Assembly: GCA_029945665.1 (NCBI GenBank)
Contig: JAQSCZ010000109.1
Location: forward strand, 17,886 to 81,885
Source: a bacterium
GTDB taxonomy: Bacteria > Bacteroidota > Bacteroidia > NS11-12g > UBA955
Direction: 5' to 3'
Length of the DNA: 64,000 nucleotides
Under the pieces are notes generated by a model, which saw nothing but the letters and a program-made list of their open reading frames with translations, was not told the origin of the DNA and did not search any database. The translations under genes and the position numbers were made by a program. Shown here piece by piece: positions 46,651 to 56,153 of the stretch (position 1 is the stretch's first letter; each line of letters opens with the position of its first letter).

Positions 46651-48501
46651 TTATTCACAAGCTTTTCTACAAAAACTTTCCCATTCTTCGTCTGGCACAT
46701 ACACCAATTTAGGTGTTTTCCAATTGCCGCTCAAGAAACCTGTTTTTAATTCACTACCCTTGCCTATCCATGCATAGCGTTTGCCATCTTTAATGACATA
46801 AGCCAAGAAAACATGTGCTTTGTAATTCTTCTTTTCCTTTTTTGAAATATTCGATTCTACAAAACTGTTCTTGCCTTTATTTTTAAGGAATTTTGCCGAG
46901 GTAGTGGTGTTATCATCTTTCAATCCATAAATGACATTGACACCATTAAATTTCTTAATCTTTATTTTTATATTTTTTCCTTTAAGTGCTTTATCATTTT
47001 CACCATCTTCACCTGCATTATCATTTCCAGCACTAGCACTTCCTTTACCTTTTCCAGCCACTGGGGTTAATTCTAAAATCGTATAAAACCCTGTAAACGG
47101 CACTTCAAAAATCACATAATCACAATTTGCTAAACCCCTGCAAGAATCAGCAAATACAATCTTCTTCGTCCAGTTAAAGAAATTGTCTTTCTTTGTATCA
47201 GCTGGCAGCAAAGCATATCTCTTACCGGCATGAGCAGGCAATTTACTTTTTGGCACCATTACCAATACCATGTCTTTTTTAGACATAATGATATCTGCAG
47301 AATCATTTTTTTGAGAAACATTTAAATCTAAGAAATCAACGACCTCTCTTTCAAACTTAGGAATCATTGGAATATCGCTAATGCCTGGATATAAGAAACT
47401 GTTACAAAAATTTAAATAGTCGTCTTTTGTTAATTCATCAACCACTTGCACATAAGCTTTATCAGCTGCTACTTTTTTGAAACTACTTTCGTTAACTAAA
47501 ACAATCGTGCCTGCTTGTCCAAATTTAGCCATTGGTTCAGATTTATTTGGGGTTTGCAAACCACCAAAAGCATCGGCAGCGCAATAGCAGGCTGGGCGTA
47601 CTTTTGCTGAATTATAAAAACGGTTCACATCTTTAATATTAAAAGATTGCAAGTCGCAATCATCGCCATTAGTTGCCTTTTTGTAACCGATATTAATAAC
47701 ACGTTCGTCGGTTAATTTCCAAGTCAAATTTTTGGCTTTATCCTCTATTCCTTGATAAGCAAAATAACCTGTTTCATTGTTGATTTTTGGAATATTAATG
47801 GTAATAGATTTTATGGCTTTGACTGGTTTGTTTTTATACATGGCGGTTACCTTAACCACACCATTACTCAACAACGGGTTGCCATCAACATCTTTAAAAG
47901 CCATGTTGTATTTTTTAATATCCGCGGCATTGCTTAAGTACTCCAATTTAAAAATCAATTCATCGTTGTTAAATCCTTCGAATGTATTTGCGGGAATCAT
48001 GGCAGAAATACAACCAGTGCGAATAATGGTATCGCGGTCGGCACGGGCCATCAAAATAACGATATCCACTCTTCTCATTTGTTCAAGATCGGTTTCTTTA
48101 CCCGTTACTTTTTCACCCAAACTAGCAGTAGCTACTCTGTTTTTGTACATTAATAAATTCTTGCTTAAAATATAACCAGCGACAGTATCCGTGCGATTGT
48201 TTGATAACTCCAAATTGGCTTCTGCTCCACCCGTAGTATCGGCATAACCATTGATTTGTATGCGCTTAATGTTGGTTTTTATTTTTAGAATCTGAACTAC
48301 CGAATCTAAAACAAGATAATCTTTGGTTTTAATTTTAGATTGATTGACATCGAAATATACACTGAATTTTAAGGAGGTTTGCGCTTTTACAGTAAATATT
48401 AAAAAGGCGAAAAATAAAGTGGAAAATAATTTCAAGACTGTTGATTGTTTTATACCTGCCCTTTTTAAAATTGAATAGCAAGTGTTTTTTACTTTTAGCA
48501 T
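46651..48501 (-). CDS. OmpA-family protein with long C-terminal extension
   Basis: 616 residues. The signal peptide/leader ends near residue 41 (FFAFLIFTVKAQ). An OmpA-like peptidoglycan-binding domain follows directly at about 43-150, with SLKFSVYFDVNQSKI, INGYADTTGGAEANLELSNNRT and a final EQMRRVDIVI. This is reversed from the usual order, in which the domain sits at the C-terminus. The remaining ~450 residues are of unknown type, with a Gly/Asp/Asn-rich linker near 490 (GKGKGSASAGNDNAGEDGE) and a Cys close to the C-terminus. It probably links the outer membrane or a surface complex to the cell wall. Confidence 0.8.
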   Translation of the reverse strand: MLKVKNTCYSILKRAGIKQSTVLKLFSTLFFAFLIFTVKAQTSLKFSVYFDVNQSKIKTKDYLVLDSVVQILKIKTNIKRIQINGYADTTGGAEANLELSNNRTDTVAGYILSKNLLMYKNRVATASLGEKVTGKETDLEQMRRVDIVILMARADRDTIIRTGCISAMIPANTFEGFNNDELIFKLEYLSNAADIKKYNMAFKDVDGNPLLSNGVVKVTAMYKNKPVKAIKSITINIPKINNETGYFAYQGIEDKAKNLTWKLTDERVINIGYKKATNGDDCDLQSFNIKDVNRFYNSAKVRPACYCAADAFGGLQTPNKSEPMAKFGQAGTIVLVNESSFKKVAADKAYVQVVDELTKDDYLNFCNSFLYPGISDIPMIPKFEREVVDFLDLNVSQKNDSADIIMSKKDMVLVMVPKSKLPAHAGKRYALLPADTKKDNFFNWTKKIVFADSCRGLANCDYVIFEVPFTGFYTILELTPVAGKGKGSASAGNDNAGEDGENDKALKGKNIKIKIKKFNGVNVIYGLKDDNTTTSAKFLKNKGKNSFVESNISKKEKKNYKAHVFLAYVIKDGKRYAWIGKGSELKTGFLSGNWKTPKLVYVPDEEWESFCRKACE

Positions 48502-48668
48502 AATGTTAGATAACTTTTTATAAATCGGTTTTATTGTGTGAGGCGCAAAAGTAATATTTTATCATTCTAAAAAATTAAATTTACATAAAAATAACGCAGA
48601 ATTATCAACAAAATCGCCATTCTTAGGTATTAACACCTAAGCATTTCGAAGAAAAATAAAAAAGAAAT

Positions 48669-50258
48669 CTAATATTTTTTAATTCTAAAAAACCATTTCA
48701 CATAAATCGTCATCAGTAAAAATAAAATCGCTACCAAGCTTGCCAATGGTCCCACTAAATTGCCATGCAATACATAAAAGGTATGAATCTCATTCGGTGT
48801 AATGGTGCATTTAAATGCTGTGCGTTCTCTGTATTTGGTGGCATTGCTGATTTGGCCCATGGCGTCAATCTTAGCAGAAATACCTGTATTGGCGCTTCTG
48901 AGCATGTCTTTGCGTGTTTCAATACACCGAATGCTACCAAACAATAAGTGTTGTTGATACCCTGGCGAATTTCCCCACCAACCATCGTTAGTAATAACTG
49001 CCAAAGCATTGGCACTATCGCGCACAAACTCGGCTGCATAATCACCAAAAATAGATTCATAACATATCAAGGGTGCAATCTTTAAATCTTTGTTCACAAT
49101 AAAATTAATGGGCTTATCGCTTACACCTAAACTACCCGATGTGCCACCCAAGTTAATGCTCAACTTTTCTAAAAATTGAAAAGGCATTTTCTCAACACCA
49201 GGCACCAATTTCGACTTGTGATAAATACTGTCGACTTTGTTATTCTGTATTAACAAGGCTGTATTATAACTGTCCCACCATTGAGCCGAAAAACTATCGT
49301 ATCGCGCTGAAATTGTCGGTTTAGTTTTTTCTTTGTAGACACTCATTGTTTCTGCCCCTGTTAATATTGTCAACCCAGTACTATCTGTTAGCGCCCTTGG
49401 TGCTATTAAGATATTTAATTCATTTAAACGATCCTCATGGTTCCATCCTGTAACGGCAGTTTCAGGCAATACCAGCAATTGTGTTTGAGGTGTAAACAGT
49501 GGCTTAGCAATTTGCAACCCTAAATCCAATTGATCATCGGGTGAAATAAAATTTGCACCATCATCAAATTTTTCACTGTACGGATCAATATTGGGTTGCG
49601 AAATAACACATTCTATCTTTTGTTTATAGGCACTTAGTTTTAATTGGGCAAAATGAGCAACAACAAAAGAGAAGGCTGTCAAAACAACCAAAGCGCCAAT
49701 TGGCTTTAAAAATGCAATTTTTTTCCGGCGGTCAACTACCAATTTTGCAATCCAAACATTCATTACAAGGATTAGCAATGTACCACCCATTTCGCCTGTG
49801 TATTCATACCATTGAATGAAAGAAGGATAAACGGCTAGGCCTTTCCCTAAAGTCATCCAAGGCCAACTTGCAGGCCAATTAAAATGAATATATTCCATGG
49901 CGATATAATAAAACACCAACGAACTATAGCCTGTTTTGGGTAAATTAAGATGCGTTATAGAGAACAATAGGAAGGGCAAGGCCATGATTAAACTATTTAA
50001 AACAAGCATCATGATACAACCACTTGGACTGGCATTCCAAACCCACCAGGTACAAGTGGTATTAAATATTAACATGGCAAAATAAGCCCACCCTAATAAT
50101 TTAAAATGTGCATTTTTTTCAAACTTTATTTGATGGTGAATAATCAGTATGGGCACAAGACCAATCAACAATAAAAATGCCATGGGCGCGGGTGGCCATC
50201 CCAAATACAGGAGAGTACCACTGCTTACTGCCAATATAAACTTATACTGATTTAGCAT
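48669..50258 (-). CDS. lnt: Apolipoprotein N-acyltransferase
   Basis: 529 residues: six to seven N-terminal membrane helices, a periplasmic nitrilase-like domain and a last membrane helix near the C-terminus. The Glu-Lys-Cys triad is visible in LVLPETAVTGW, YHKSKLVPGVEKMPF and IAPLICYESIFGDYAAEF. It transfers a third acyl chain to lipoproteins in the inner membrane. It overlaps rsmI by 17 bases. Not every Bacteroidota strain uses a proteobacterial-type Lnt, but the triad here is complete. Confidence 0.93.
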   Translation of the reverse strand: MLNQYKFILAVSSGTLLYLGWPPAPMAFLLLIGLVPILIIHHQIKFEKNAHFKLLGWAYFAMLIFNTTCTWWVWNASPSGCIMMLVLNSLIMALPFLLFSITHLNLPKTGYSSLVFYYIAMEYIHFNWPASWPWMTLGKGLAVYPSFIQWYEYTGEMGGTLLILVMNVWIAKLVVDRRKKIAFLKPIGALVVLTAFSFVVAHFAQLKLSAYKQKIECVISQPNIDPYSEKFDDGANFISPDDQLDLGLQIAKPLFTPQTQLLVLPETAVTGWNHEDRLNELNILIAPRALTDSTGLTILTGAETMSVYKEKTKPTISARYDSFSAQWWDSYNTALLIQNNKVDSIYHKSKLVPGVEKMPFQFLEKLSINLGGTSGSLGVSDKPINFIVNKDLKIAPLICYESIFGDYAAEFVRDSANALAVITNDGWWGNSPGYQQHLLFGSIRCIETRKDMLRSANTGISAKIDAMGQISNATKYRERTAFKCTITPNEIHTFYVLHGNLVGPLASLVAILFLLMTIYVKWFFRIKKY

Positions 50259-50937
50259 CTTTTTTTCCTTCCATTACAACTACAAATTCGCCTTTGGGCG
50301 CTTTCTTTTCAAAATGTTGAATGACTTCTTCAATACTGCCATTGATTGTTTCCTCAAACAGTTTACTCAACTCGCGTGACACCGAAATTTGTCTATCCTT
50401 TCCAAAATAAGTTAGGCTATCTTTGAGTAAGGCCGCCAATTTATAAGGACTTTCATAAAACACCATGGTGCGTGTTTCGGATTGCAAAAATTCGAAACGT
50501 GTTTTACGTCCCTTTTTTACGGGTAAAAAACCCTCGAATACAAAGCGATCGCAAGGTAATCCACTTTTTACGAGCGCAGGAACAAAGGCAGTTGCACCAG
50601 GCAAACATTCAACTTTAACATTGTTTTTATAACACTCGCGTACCACCAAATAGCCTGGATCGCTTATACCAGGCGTGCCGGCATCGGTAACAAGTGCCAT
50701 GATTTTTCCGGCATGTATTTGATTTAAAACATCCTTGTATTTTTCATGTTCATTGTGCGCATGGTAACTCTGCATTGGCTTACTAATTTCGTAATGCTTT
50801 AACAACATTCCTGTATTGCGTGTATCCTCGGCCAATACAATATCGCAATCTTTTAAAATCTCCAATGCTCGCAAAGTGATGTCCTTTAGATTTCCAACAG
50901 GGGTAGGCACCAAATACAATATTCCTTTCTCAGCCAT
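50242..50937 (-). CDS. rsmI: 16S rRNA (cytidine-1402-2'-O)-methyltransferase
   Basis: 231 residues, SPOUT-unrelated tetrapyrrole-methylase fold. Signatures: LYLVPTPVGNLKDITLRALEIL at the start, ALVTDAGTPGISDPGYLVVREC, LPGATAFVPALVKSGLP, and FYESPYKLAALLKD. It methylates the ribose of C1402 in the ribosomal P site. It starts directly after the stop of the preceding membrane protein (TAAATG) and overlaps lnt. A three-gene operon is likely. Confidence 0.96.
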   Translation of the reverse strand: MAEKGILYLVPTPVGNLKDITLRALEILKDCDIVLAEDTRNTGMLLKHYEISKPMQSYHAHNEHEKYKDVLNQIHAGKIMALVTDAGTPGISDPGYLVVRECYKNNVKVECLPGATAFVPALVKSGLPCDRFVFEGFLPVKKGRKTRFEFLQSETRTMVFYESPYKLAALLKDSLTYFGKDRQISVSRELSKLFEETINGSIEEVIQHFEKKAPKGEFVVVMEGKKDAKSV

Positions 50938-51381
50938 TTATATTTTTTTACTTATATCAAAGTGAAATAATCCTTTTAAACCAAATAGCAATACGCTCCA
51001 AAAAACGACCGCTAATAAATGATATCTCATTATTTTTAACTTATCATGCTCGAACGAAGCGCTGATAATACAACCCACAGGAATACTAATTAAAATTGGA
51101 CTTAATAAAGCCAATCCAATCAAACCATAGGTATTCTTTATGTGTAATAATTTTTTTAGCTTGCCAAATTTAAATTTAAAGAAATGGTATTTCGATAAGT
51201 AGGTTGAAATAATGGCCCCTAAATAAGTAAACACCAAAACACCAATGGTACCACCGCTGGCAACAATTAGCATGTCTAAATACCACACCCGCGATGAATG
51301 GGCCAACAAGGCAAGAACAGCAAACAAATACTTTACTGCTGCTAACAAAACCATTAAAAATACCTCAATAAATTCTCCCAT
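50938..51381 (-). CDS. Small multi-pass membrane protein, unknown
   Basis: 147 residues with about four membrane helices: near 5-27, 36-60, 88-106 and 121-140. The loop between helices 2 and 3 is Lys-rich (KFKFGKLKKLLHIKNT). GLALLSPILISIPVGCIIS forms helix 3 with two Pro, which recalls small DedA/SNARE-associated-like proteins, though only loosely. It is the first gene of the rsmI-lnt unit with zero spacing to rsmI. Function unknown. Confidence 0.75.
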   Translation of the reverse strand: MGEFIEVFLMVLLAAVKYLFAVLALLAHSSRVWYLDMLIVASGGTIGVLVFTYLGAIISTYLSKYHFFKFKFGKLKKLLHIKNTYGLIGLALLSPILISIPVGCIISASFEHDKLKIMRYHLLAVVFWSVLLFGLKGLFHFDISKKI

Positions 51382-51541
51382 TTTGATTGTTGTGCGAAGA
51401 TAGAAAGAAAGTTCAAGAATCCTTAGAACTTTGGATAGAAAAGTAAATATTTGGACAGAATAAATCTAAAGTATGTAAAGCAACAAAAAACATAACACAG
51501 GCTTTACATTGCGGACCTCCGTATTTCGTAATATTGTGTTT

Positions 51542-51982
51542 ATGTTTCATGGGTCAAAAAGATTATTTGTTCTTATTAAGACCTGTTTTTTGGCAGGCCT
51601 ATTCCTAGGATTAGGTTGCAAAAAAAAGACAGAAACAGCATATATTCACATTCAAAGGTGTTGGATAACTAAAATTGAAACTGCAGATTCTATGGCTTTG
51701 GGCGAAACAAAGGATATTGTCGTTAGCTTTGTTGGCATCAATCGAACCAATACGACTCCGCATAGTATAGAAATGACTCAAAAAAATGAAGACACCTTTG
51801 TATTGAAAGCCAATTTACAATACATCGAAGGGAGAGCATGTCTGCCTTACCCTAACTATTATTCCTTAGATACATTAAATCCCGTATTTAAATTATCAAT
51901 TCCCTTTAGTGCAAATAAGAAGGGATCATTCGTATTTATTAGTAACGAAATGAATACCGCCTGTCGCTGTATCATTTACTAA
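51542..51982 (+). CDS. Putative lipoprotein, unknown
   Basis: About 146 residues from the ATG at 51542 (the TTG start in the track adds 11 residues before it). The leader ends in LAGLFLGLGCKKK, a good lipobox. The mature part has a beta-rich pattern with three further Cys, ending NTACRCIIY. No known domain was recognised. The gene is single, divergent from the minus-strand unit, and ends at a strong terminator. Confidence 0.65.
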   Translation: MFHGSKRLFVLIKTCFLAGLFLGLGCKKKTETAYIHIQRCWITKIETADSMALGETKDIVVSFVGINRTNTTPHSIEMTQKNEDTFVLKANLQYIEGRACLPYPNYYSLDTLNPVFKLSIPFSANKKGSFVFISNEMNTACRCIIY

Positions 51983-51997
51983 ACTTTTTACTAAAAA

Positions 51998-52027
51998 AAA
52001 AGACCTCAACAAGTGAGGTCTTTTTTT
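51998..52027. terminator. Bidirectional terminator
   Basis: AAAGACCTCA-ACAAG-TGAGGTCTTT, a perfect stem with an A-run before and a T-run after, serving both the lipoprotein gene on the plus strand and the MORN-repeat gene on the minus strand. Confidence 0.9.
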
Positions 52028-52045
52028 AATAATTTATAGACTTAC

Positions 52046-52516
52046 TTAATAAGTAGCACTTTCGGTTAATTTACCGTTTTCGTCAAATGACTTCCAAGTG
52101 CCTGTTCTTTTACCATTGTGGTAATGCATTTCGGAACGCAATACGCCTTTGGCATCCCATACTTTCCAAGTGCCGTGCTTAATATCATTTTTGTAAAATG
52201 CTATTGAAGTTATTTTACCATCGGCACCATACTCAACCCACTCACCGGTTTTAACACCATTGTTGAATGAACCTGTTTCTTTTGTAACACCTGATGCGTA
52301 AAAAACGGTTATCTTACCGTCTTTAACACCGTCATTACATTCATAAAGACTCTCAATTTGTCCACCTAAATAAAAGGTTTCTAAATTACCATTAAAGTAC
52401 TCACCGGAAGCAGTTACGAATTTACCTGCTGCATCCATTGTGATATCGTTGCTTTGAGCACCAACATAACTAGCTGATAGAAAAGCGATTGCGGAAATAA
52501 TTAATGTTTTTTTCAT
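52046..52516 (-). CDS. Exported MORN-variant (YwqK-like) repeat protein
   Basis: 156 residues with a signal peptide (MKKTLIISAIAFLSASYVGAQ) and five or six MORN-like repeats of about 22 residues. The clearest are KDGKITVFYASGVTKETGSF, NGVKTGEWVEYGADGKITSI, KHGTWKVWDAKGVLRSE and RTGTWKSFDENGKL. Annotation pipelines often call these YwqK-family antitoxins, but a signal peptide and no toxin partner argue against that. Likely a small periplasmic or surface protein. Confidence 0.8.
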   Translation of the reverse strand: MKKTLIISAIAFLSASYVGAQSNDITMDAAGKFVTASGEYFNGNLETFYLGGQIESLYECNDGVKDGKITVFYASGVTKETGSFNNGVKTGEWVEYGADGKITSIAFYKNDIKHGTWKVWDAKGVLRSEMHYHNGKRTGTWKSFDENGKLTESATY

Positions 52517-52573
52517 AGTGGCTTAACAATTACTTAACAAAGCTAAGAAAAAAAAAGCGAACCGCCAAGAAAA

Positions 52574-52876
52574 TTATCTACTTTTTAAAACAATCCTACT
52601 CTGAATATTCTCAGATGTCATTTGAACAGTTTTGTATGAAATACAATTGATGGTTACTTTTTCAGCATTGTTTAAAAGTGACTTTGGGATATAGCAATAA
52701 CCATTAATATTTGTGTAAAACACTTTATTAGAACCAGAAACCTCAATGGTTGCGCCAGCCAATTTTTCATTCTGACTGTCAGTAACAGTAATTAGGCAAA
52801 GACCATCGGTGTTAACCGCATTTGTAGAAACCGAAGCGGTTAATAATAAAACGAATATAATGATTGCCTTTTTGAT
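52574..52876 (-). CDS. Small exported CarboxypepD_reg-like protein, apparent ATC start
   Basis: The ORF track begins at an internal TTG and loses the N-terminus. The frame stays open upstream and shows a perfect signal peptide, IKKAIIIFVLLLTASVSTNA, whose first codon is ATC where ATG is expected (ATC AAA AAG GCA). The mature ~80 residues (LCLITVTDSQNEKLAGATIEV, INGYCYIPKSLL) match the N-terminal carboxypeptidase-like domain of TonB receptors, but as a stand-alone protein. Either the start codon has mutated, or ATC is used, or there is a sequence error. It is divergent from the TonB receptor gene. Confidence 0.5.
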   Translation of the reverse strand: MKKAIIIFVLLLTASVSTNAVNTDGLCLITVTDSQNEKLAGATIEVSGSNKVFYTNINGYCYIPKSLLNNAEKVTINCISYKTVQMTSENIQSRIVLKSR

Positions 52877-53001
52877 GTTACAAAATTGGGCTTGTTAAAT
52901 TAGCGTATCATCATTCTAATATTATCTAATTGTTAAGTTTTGTAATAAGGTGTCCTTAACCTTAACAAAAAAATTAAAGCTGCAAAAATCATAAGATTAG
53001 C

Positions 53002-53040
53002 TTAGGTTTCAATTAATCTTAAATTAACCTAAAATGAAAC
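53002..53040. promoter_or_regulatory. Nested inverted repeats upstream of the TonB receptor
   Basis: TTAGGTT (53002-53008) and AACCTAA (53026-53032) form one inverted pair; the interleaved GTTTCA (53006-53011) and TGAAAC (53035-53040) form another. They lie 50-90 bases before the receptor's promoter motif, in the 227-bp divergent region, a sensible place for a regulator to bind. Confidence 0.45.
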
Positions 53041-53078
53041 AAAATAACTTAATTATCATTTAAAATTAAGATAAAATT

Positions 53079-53101
53079 AACACAACCATTTGACCTTTGC
53101 A
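53079..53101 (+). promoter_or_regulatory. Promoter motif shared with the lipoprotein gene
   Basis: AACACAAC-n4-TGACCTTTGCA. The same two blocks at the same spacing occur before the lipoprotein gene at 56105-56127. GACCTTTG resembles the TAnnTTTG -7 element. Here the TTTG is only 4 bases from the ATG, so the transcript may be leaderless. Confidence 0.6.
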
Positions 53102-53103
53102 AC

Positions 53104-55932
53104 ATGATTCACAATCTCAAAACAATTGTACTTCTTTGTTTCTTAACTTTACTAAATTCTCAAATTTCTGCACAAACGGGCACTATTATAGGCACCGTTT
53201 TTGATTCAACTAAAAACATTTTATTTTCAAGTGTCAACGTCTCTATAAAAGGCACAAACCAAGGCAGTGTAACCGACAAAAATGGCCAATTTTCAATTAG
53301 CAATTTGCCGGTAGGTACCTATATTTTAGAACTAAGCCATATTGGCTATTCATCCATAACCATCGAGAATCTAACTGTTACTGAAAACAATACCACCAAT
53401 ATTGGAACAGTAAAAATGATGACGGCTGCCAAAAAGATAGGAACTGGTAGAATTGTTGTCAAAAGAAAAACATTTACTGAGAAAGCAGTAATTCAAGAAG
53501 TAAAAAAAGCAGATGTTGTTATCTCCGCAATTTCTTCGGAGGAATTAAATAAAACACAAGCAAATGATGCAGCAAAAGCCGCTGCTAGAATTCCAGGTGT
53601 TACTCTAATGGAGAACCGTTTCATTATGTTACGTGGATTGAGCCAAAGATACAACAGTGTCCAAATAAATAATATAAACGCGCCTAGTACCGAGGTTGAC
53701 AAACGTGCTTTCTCTTTCGACCTAGTGCCTTCGAGCATGCTAGATAAAATATTAATTTTCAAATCGGGGGCCCCTGAATTAGCTGGCGATTTTGCGGGGG
53801 GTGTTATTAAACTATTCACCAAGAGCAATGTTGAAAAAGATTTTTTGACCGTGAATTTCGGTTTCGGAATAAGACTTAACACCACTTTTACCAGTCACCA
53901 AAACAACAATATTGGTGGAACCACCGACTTATTAGGATTTGATAATGGTGCAAGGGCCTTGCCTTCGAGCTTTCCAAAAACCTTAGCGGGACAATCAAAT
54001 GCAGTAGCATTGCAAGTTGGCCAATCCTTATCGAACAATTACAAATTAAGTTCGACTGTTGCGCCTGTTGATTTTGGTGCAGCTATCAGTTTTGGCAAAA
54101 ATATTAAACTAAATAAAAAGCTGAGTTTGTACACCGTTAACAACTTTAGTTATTCTACCAATTACCAATATTCGACTATGCACCGTTACCGATATCAAAA
54201 TGATCAGATAAATTATGTACGTCAAATGTTTAATTACAGAGATGAAAATTTTGCAATCGAATCGAAAATAAGCTTATTAAGCAACTGGATGTTGAATATT
54301 AACAGTAACAATTCCATTAGTTTTAAAAACATGTACAATCAGATTGGAGAAAATGAAACAACCGTTCGTACAGGTGTTAATCCAACAGAAAGACCGAATA
54401 CAGAATTTAAAAACTATGGTTTTCATTATACAAGCAGAAGCATTTACTCAGGTCAGGTTGAGGGCAATCACAAACTCAACACGATGAACGATAAAATAAC
54501 TTGGGCACTTGGATACAGTCATATTAAAAGAAACGAACCTGATTATAGAAGATTTAGGACCTATAGAACAGAAGGTTCTGATGACCCATACACGATGATA
54601 GACCCTCCAAGTTCAAGTTTATTTGATGCTGCTAGGTTTTATTCTAATTTAACAGAATATACGGTTGCTGCCACTGTTAACTATGAGAAATATTTAAACA
54701 ATCCTTTTGATTCAACGAGAAACATTGTGATAAGAACAGGTGCTTATGTTGAAGAGAAATCAAGAGAATTTTCAGCCCGTTGGTTTGGCTATGTATACAG
54801 CGGCAAAGGTTATTTGAAAGAGGCATTTTTAAAAACGCCAATTGATCAAATATTTGCGCCAGAAAACATCAACACAACCGCAGGTTGGCGCCCTTCAGAA
54901 GGAACCAATCCAAATGACAAATATTTAGCAAAAAATAATTTAGCAGCCTTTTATATAGGAACAACTATTCCAATGAATAAATTTATACTTTCATTTGGAG
55001 CAAGAGCCGAACAATTTAACCAATCACTTAACAGTGCAACTCAATCGGATACTGTGGTTGTTAAGCTGAATAATTTAAACATATTACCTTCGGTTAATAT
55101 GTCCTATAACATATCTGAAAAAACCTTGGTGCGATTGGCATATAGCAAAACCATTAACAGACCAGAATTTAGAGAATTGGCTCCCTTTGTTTATTACGAT
55201 TTCGTATATGATGTAAATATAGTTGGTAATCCTGACCTTAAGTCTGCCTTGATTGACAATGTTGATTTGCGTTATGAAATCTATCCATCTTCTTCGGAGA
55301 CAGTGAGCATCGGGGCATTTTATAAAAACTTTTTAAATCCCATTGAGAATTATGTTCAACCCATTGGTTTAAGTCAGCAATACACGTTAAAAAACGCAAA
55401 GCAAGCCACTAACTATGGCGCAGAATTAGAAGTAAGAAAATCTTTCGACAATGTGACCCAAAATAAATTTTTGAAAAGATTATCAGTTGTTCTAAATGCA
55501 GCCTACATCTATAGCCAAGTAAATCTTGGCAATGACTCAACTTTGAGTCAAGCGAAAACGAGAGCCTTACAAGGACAATCGCCATACATTATTAATGCGG
55601 CTTTATTCTATAACAACGAGGAGAAAAATTTAAATCTAAATCTCTCATATAATATCTTCGGAAAACGTATCGCATACGTTGGTAATACAATATTCCCAAC
55701 TGTGTATGAAATGCAAAGACATTCGCTCGACTTTACCATGAGTAAAGAGCTTAGTAAAAAGGTGAATTTCAAATTTGGTATCAGTGATATTTTAAATTAC
55801 AAACACCGTTTATGGCAAGATACCAACGGCGATGGCAAAATAGATTACAATAAAGTAAATACAGACCATGAACTATTAAGCTTTAGAAGAGGTCAAATGT
55901 TTAGCTTTAGTTTTGCTTACAAAATTAAATAA
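53104..55932 (+). CDS. TonB-dependent receptor with CarboxypepD_reg-like domain
   Basis: 942 residues. A signal peptide (FLTLLNSQISAQ) precedes a carboxypeptidase-like regulatory domain (TGTIIGTVFDSTKNILFSSV, LSHIGYSSITIENL) up to about 105. The plug follows at about 125-250 with NDAAKAAARIPGVTLMENRF and RGLSQRYNSVQINNINAP, and the rest is a 22-strand-type barrel with a C-terminal FSFAYKIK. No SusD-like gene follows, so this is not a SusCD pair; the next gene is a beta-helix-like lipoprotein with the same promoter motif. The substrate is unknown. A terminator separates the two genes. Confidence 0.93.
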   Translation: MIHNLKTIVLLCFLTLLNSQISAQTGTIIGTVFDSTKNILFSSVNVSIKGTNQGSVTDKNGQFSISNLPVGTYILELSHIGYSSITIENLTVTENNTTNIGTVKMMTAAKKIGTGRIVVKRKTFTEKAVIQEVKKADVVISAISSEELNKTQANDAAKAAARIPGVTLMENRFIMLRGLSQRYNSVQINNINAPSTEVDKRAFSFDLVPSSMLDKILIFKSGAPELAGDFAGGVIKLFTKSNVEKDFLTVNFGFGIRLNTTFTSHQNNNIGGTTDLLGFDNGARALPSSFPKTLAGQSNAVALQVGQSLSNNYKLSSTVAPVDFGAAISFGKNIKLNKKLSLYTVNNFSYSTNYQYSTMHRYRYQNDQINYVRQMFNYRDENFAIESKISLLSNWMLNINSNNSISFKNMYNQIGENETTVRTGVNPTERPNTEFKNYGFHYTSRSIYSGQVEGNHKLNTMNDKITWALGYSHIKRNEPDYRRFRTYRTEGSDDPYTMIDPPSSSLFDAARFYSNLTEYTVAATVNYEKYLNNPFDSTRNIVIRTGAYVEEKSREFSARWFGYVYSGKGYLKEAFLKTPIDQIFAPENINTTAGWRPSEGTNPNDKYLAKNNLAAFYIGTTIPMNKFILSFGARAEQFNQSLNSATQSDTVVVKLNNLNILPSVNMSYNISEKTLVRLAYSKTINRPEFRELAPFVYYDFVYDVNIVGNPDLKSALIDNVDLRYEIYPSSSETVSIGAFYKNFLNPIENYVQPIGLSQQYTLKNAKQATNYGAELEVRKSFDNVTQNKFLKRLSVVLNAAYIYSQVNLGNDSTLSQAKTRALQGQSPYIINAALFYNNEEKNLNLNLSYNIFGKRIAYVGNTIFPTVYEMQRHSLDFTMSKELSKKVNFKFGISDILNYKHRLWQDTNGDGKIDYNKVNTDHELLSFRRGQMFSFSFAYKIK

Positions 55933-55952
55933 GCTTATACAAATATTTCAAA

Positions 55953-55984
55953 AAGCCCCTTACCCATTTGTAAGGGGTTTTTCT
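55953..55984 (+). terminator. Terminator of the TonB receptor gene
   Basis: AAGCCCCTTAC-CCATTT-GTAAGGGGTTT followed by more T, 20 bases after the stop. Confidence 0.9.
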
Positions 55985-56104
55985 TTTTAGGCACTAGCTA
56001 GTAGTAGCCTACATATTATAATAAAAGCGCCATCCAGTTTAATGCTGTCATAACATATAAGCCCAAACAATAAACATTATTTAAAGGCTAATTAATATAA
56101 CCGT

Positions 56105-56127
56105 AACACAACTCAGTGACCTTTGCA
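56105..56127 (+). promoter_or_regulatory. Promoter motif shared with the TonB receptor gene
   Basis: AACACAAC-n4-TGACCTTTGCA, identical in both blocks and in spacing to the motif before the TonB receptor. Here the ATG lies 26 bases further on, which leaves a normal leader with an A-rich ribosome-binding region. Confidence 0.65.
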
Positions 56128-56153
56128 TCAGAAAATCAAACAAAAAAAATAGT

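Noticed and set aside
52046-52516. Antitoxin annotation for the MORN/YwqK-like protein
   Set aside because: It has a signal peptide and no toxin gene beside it.
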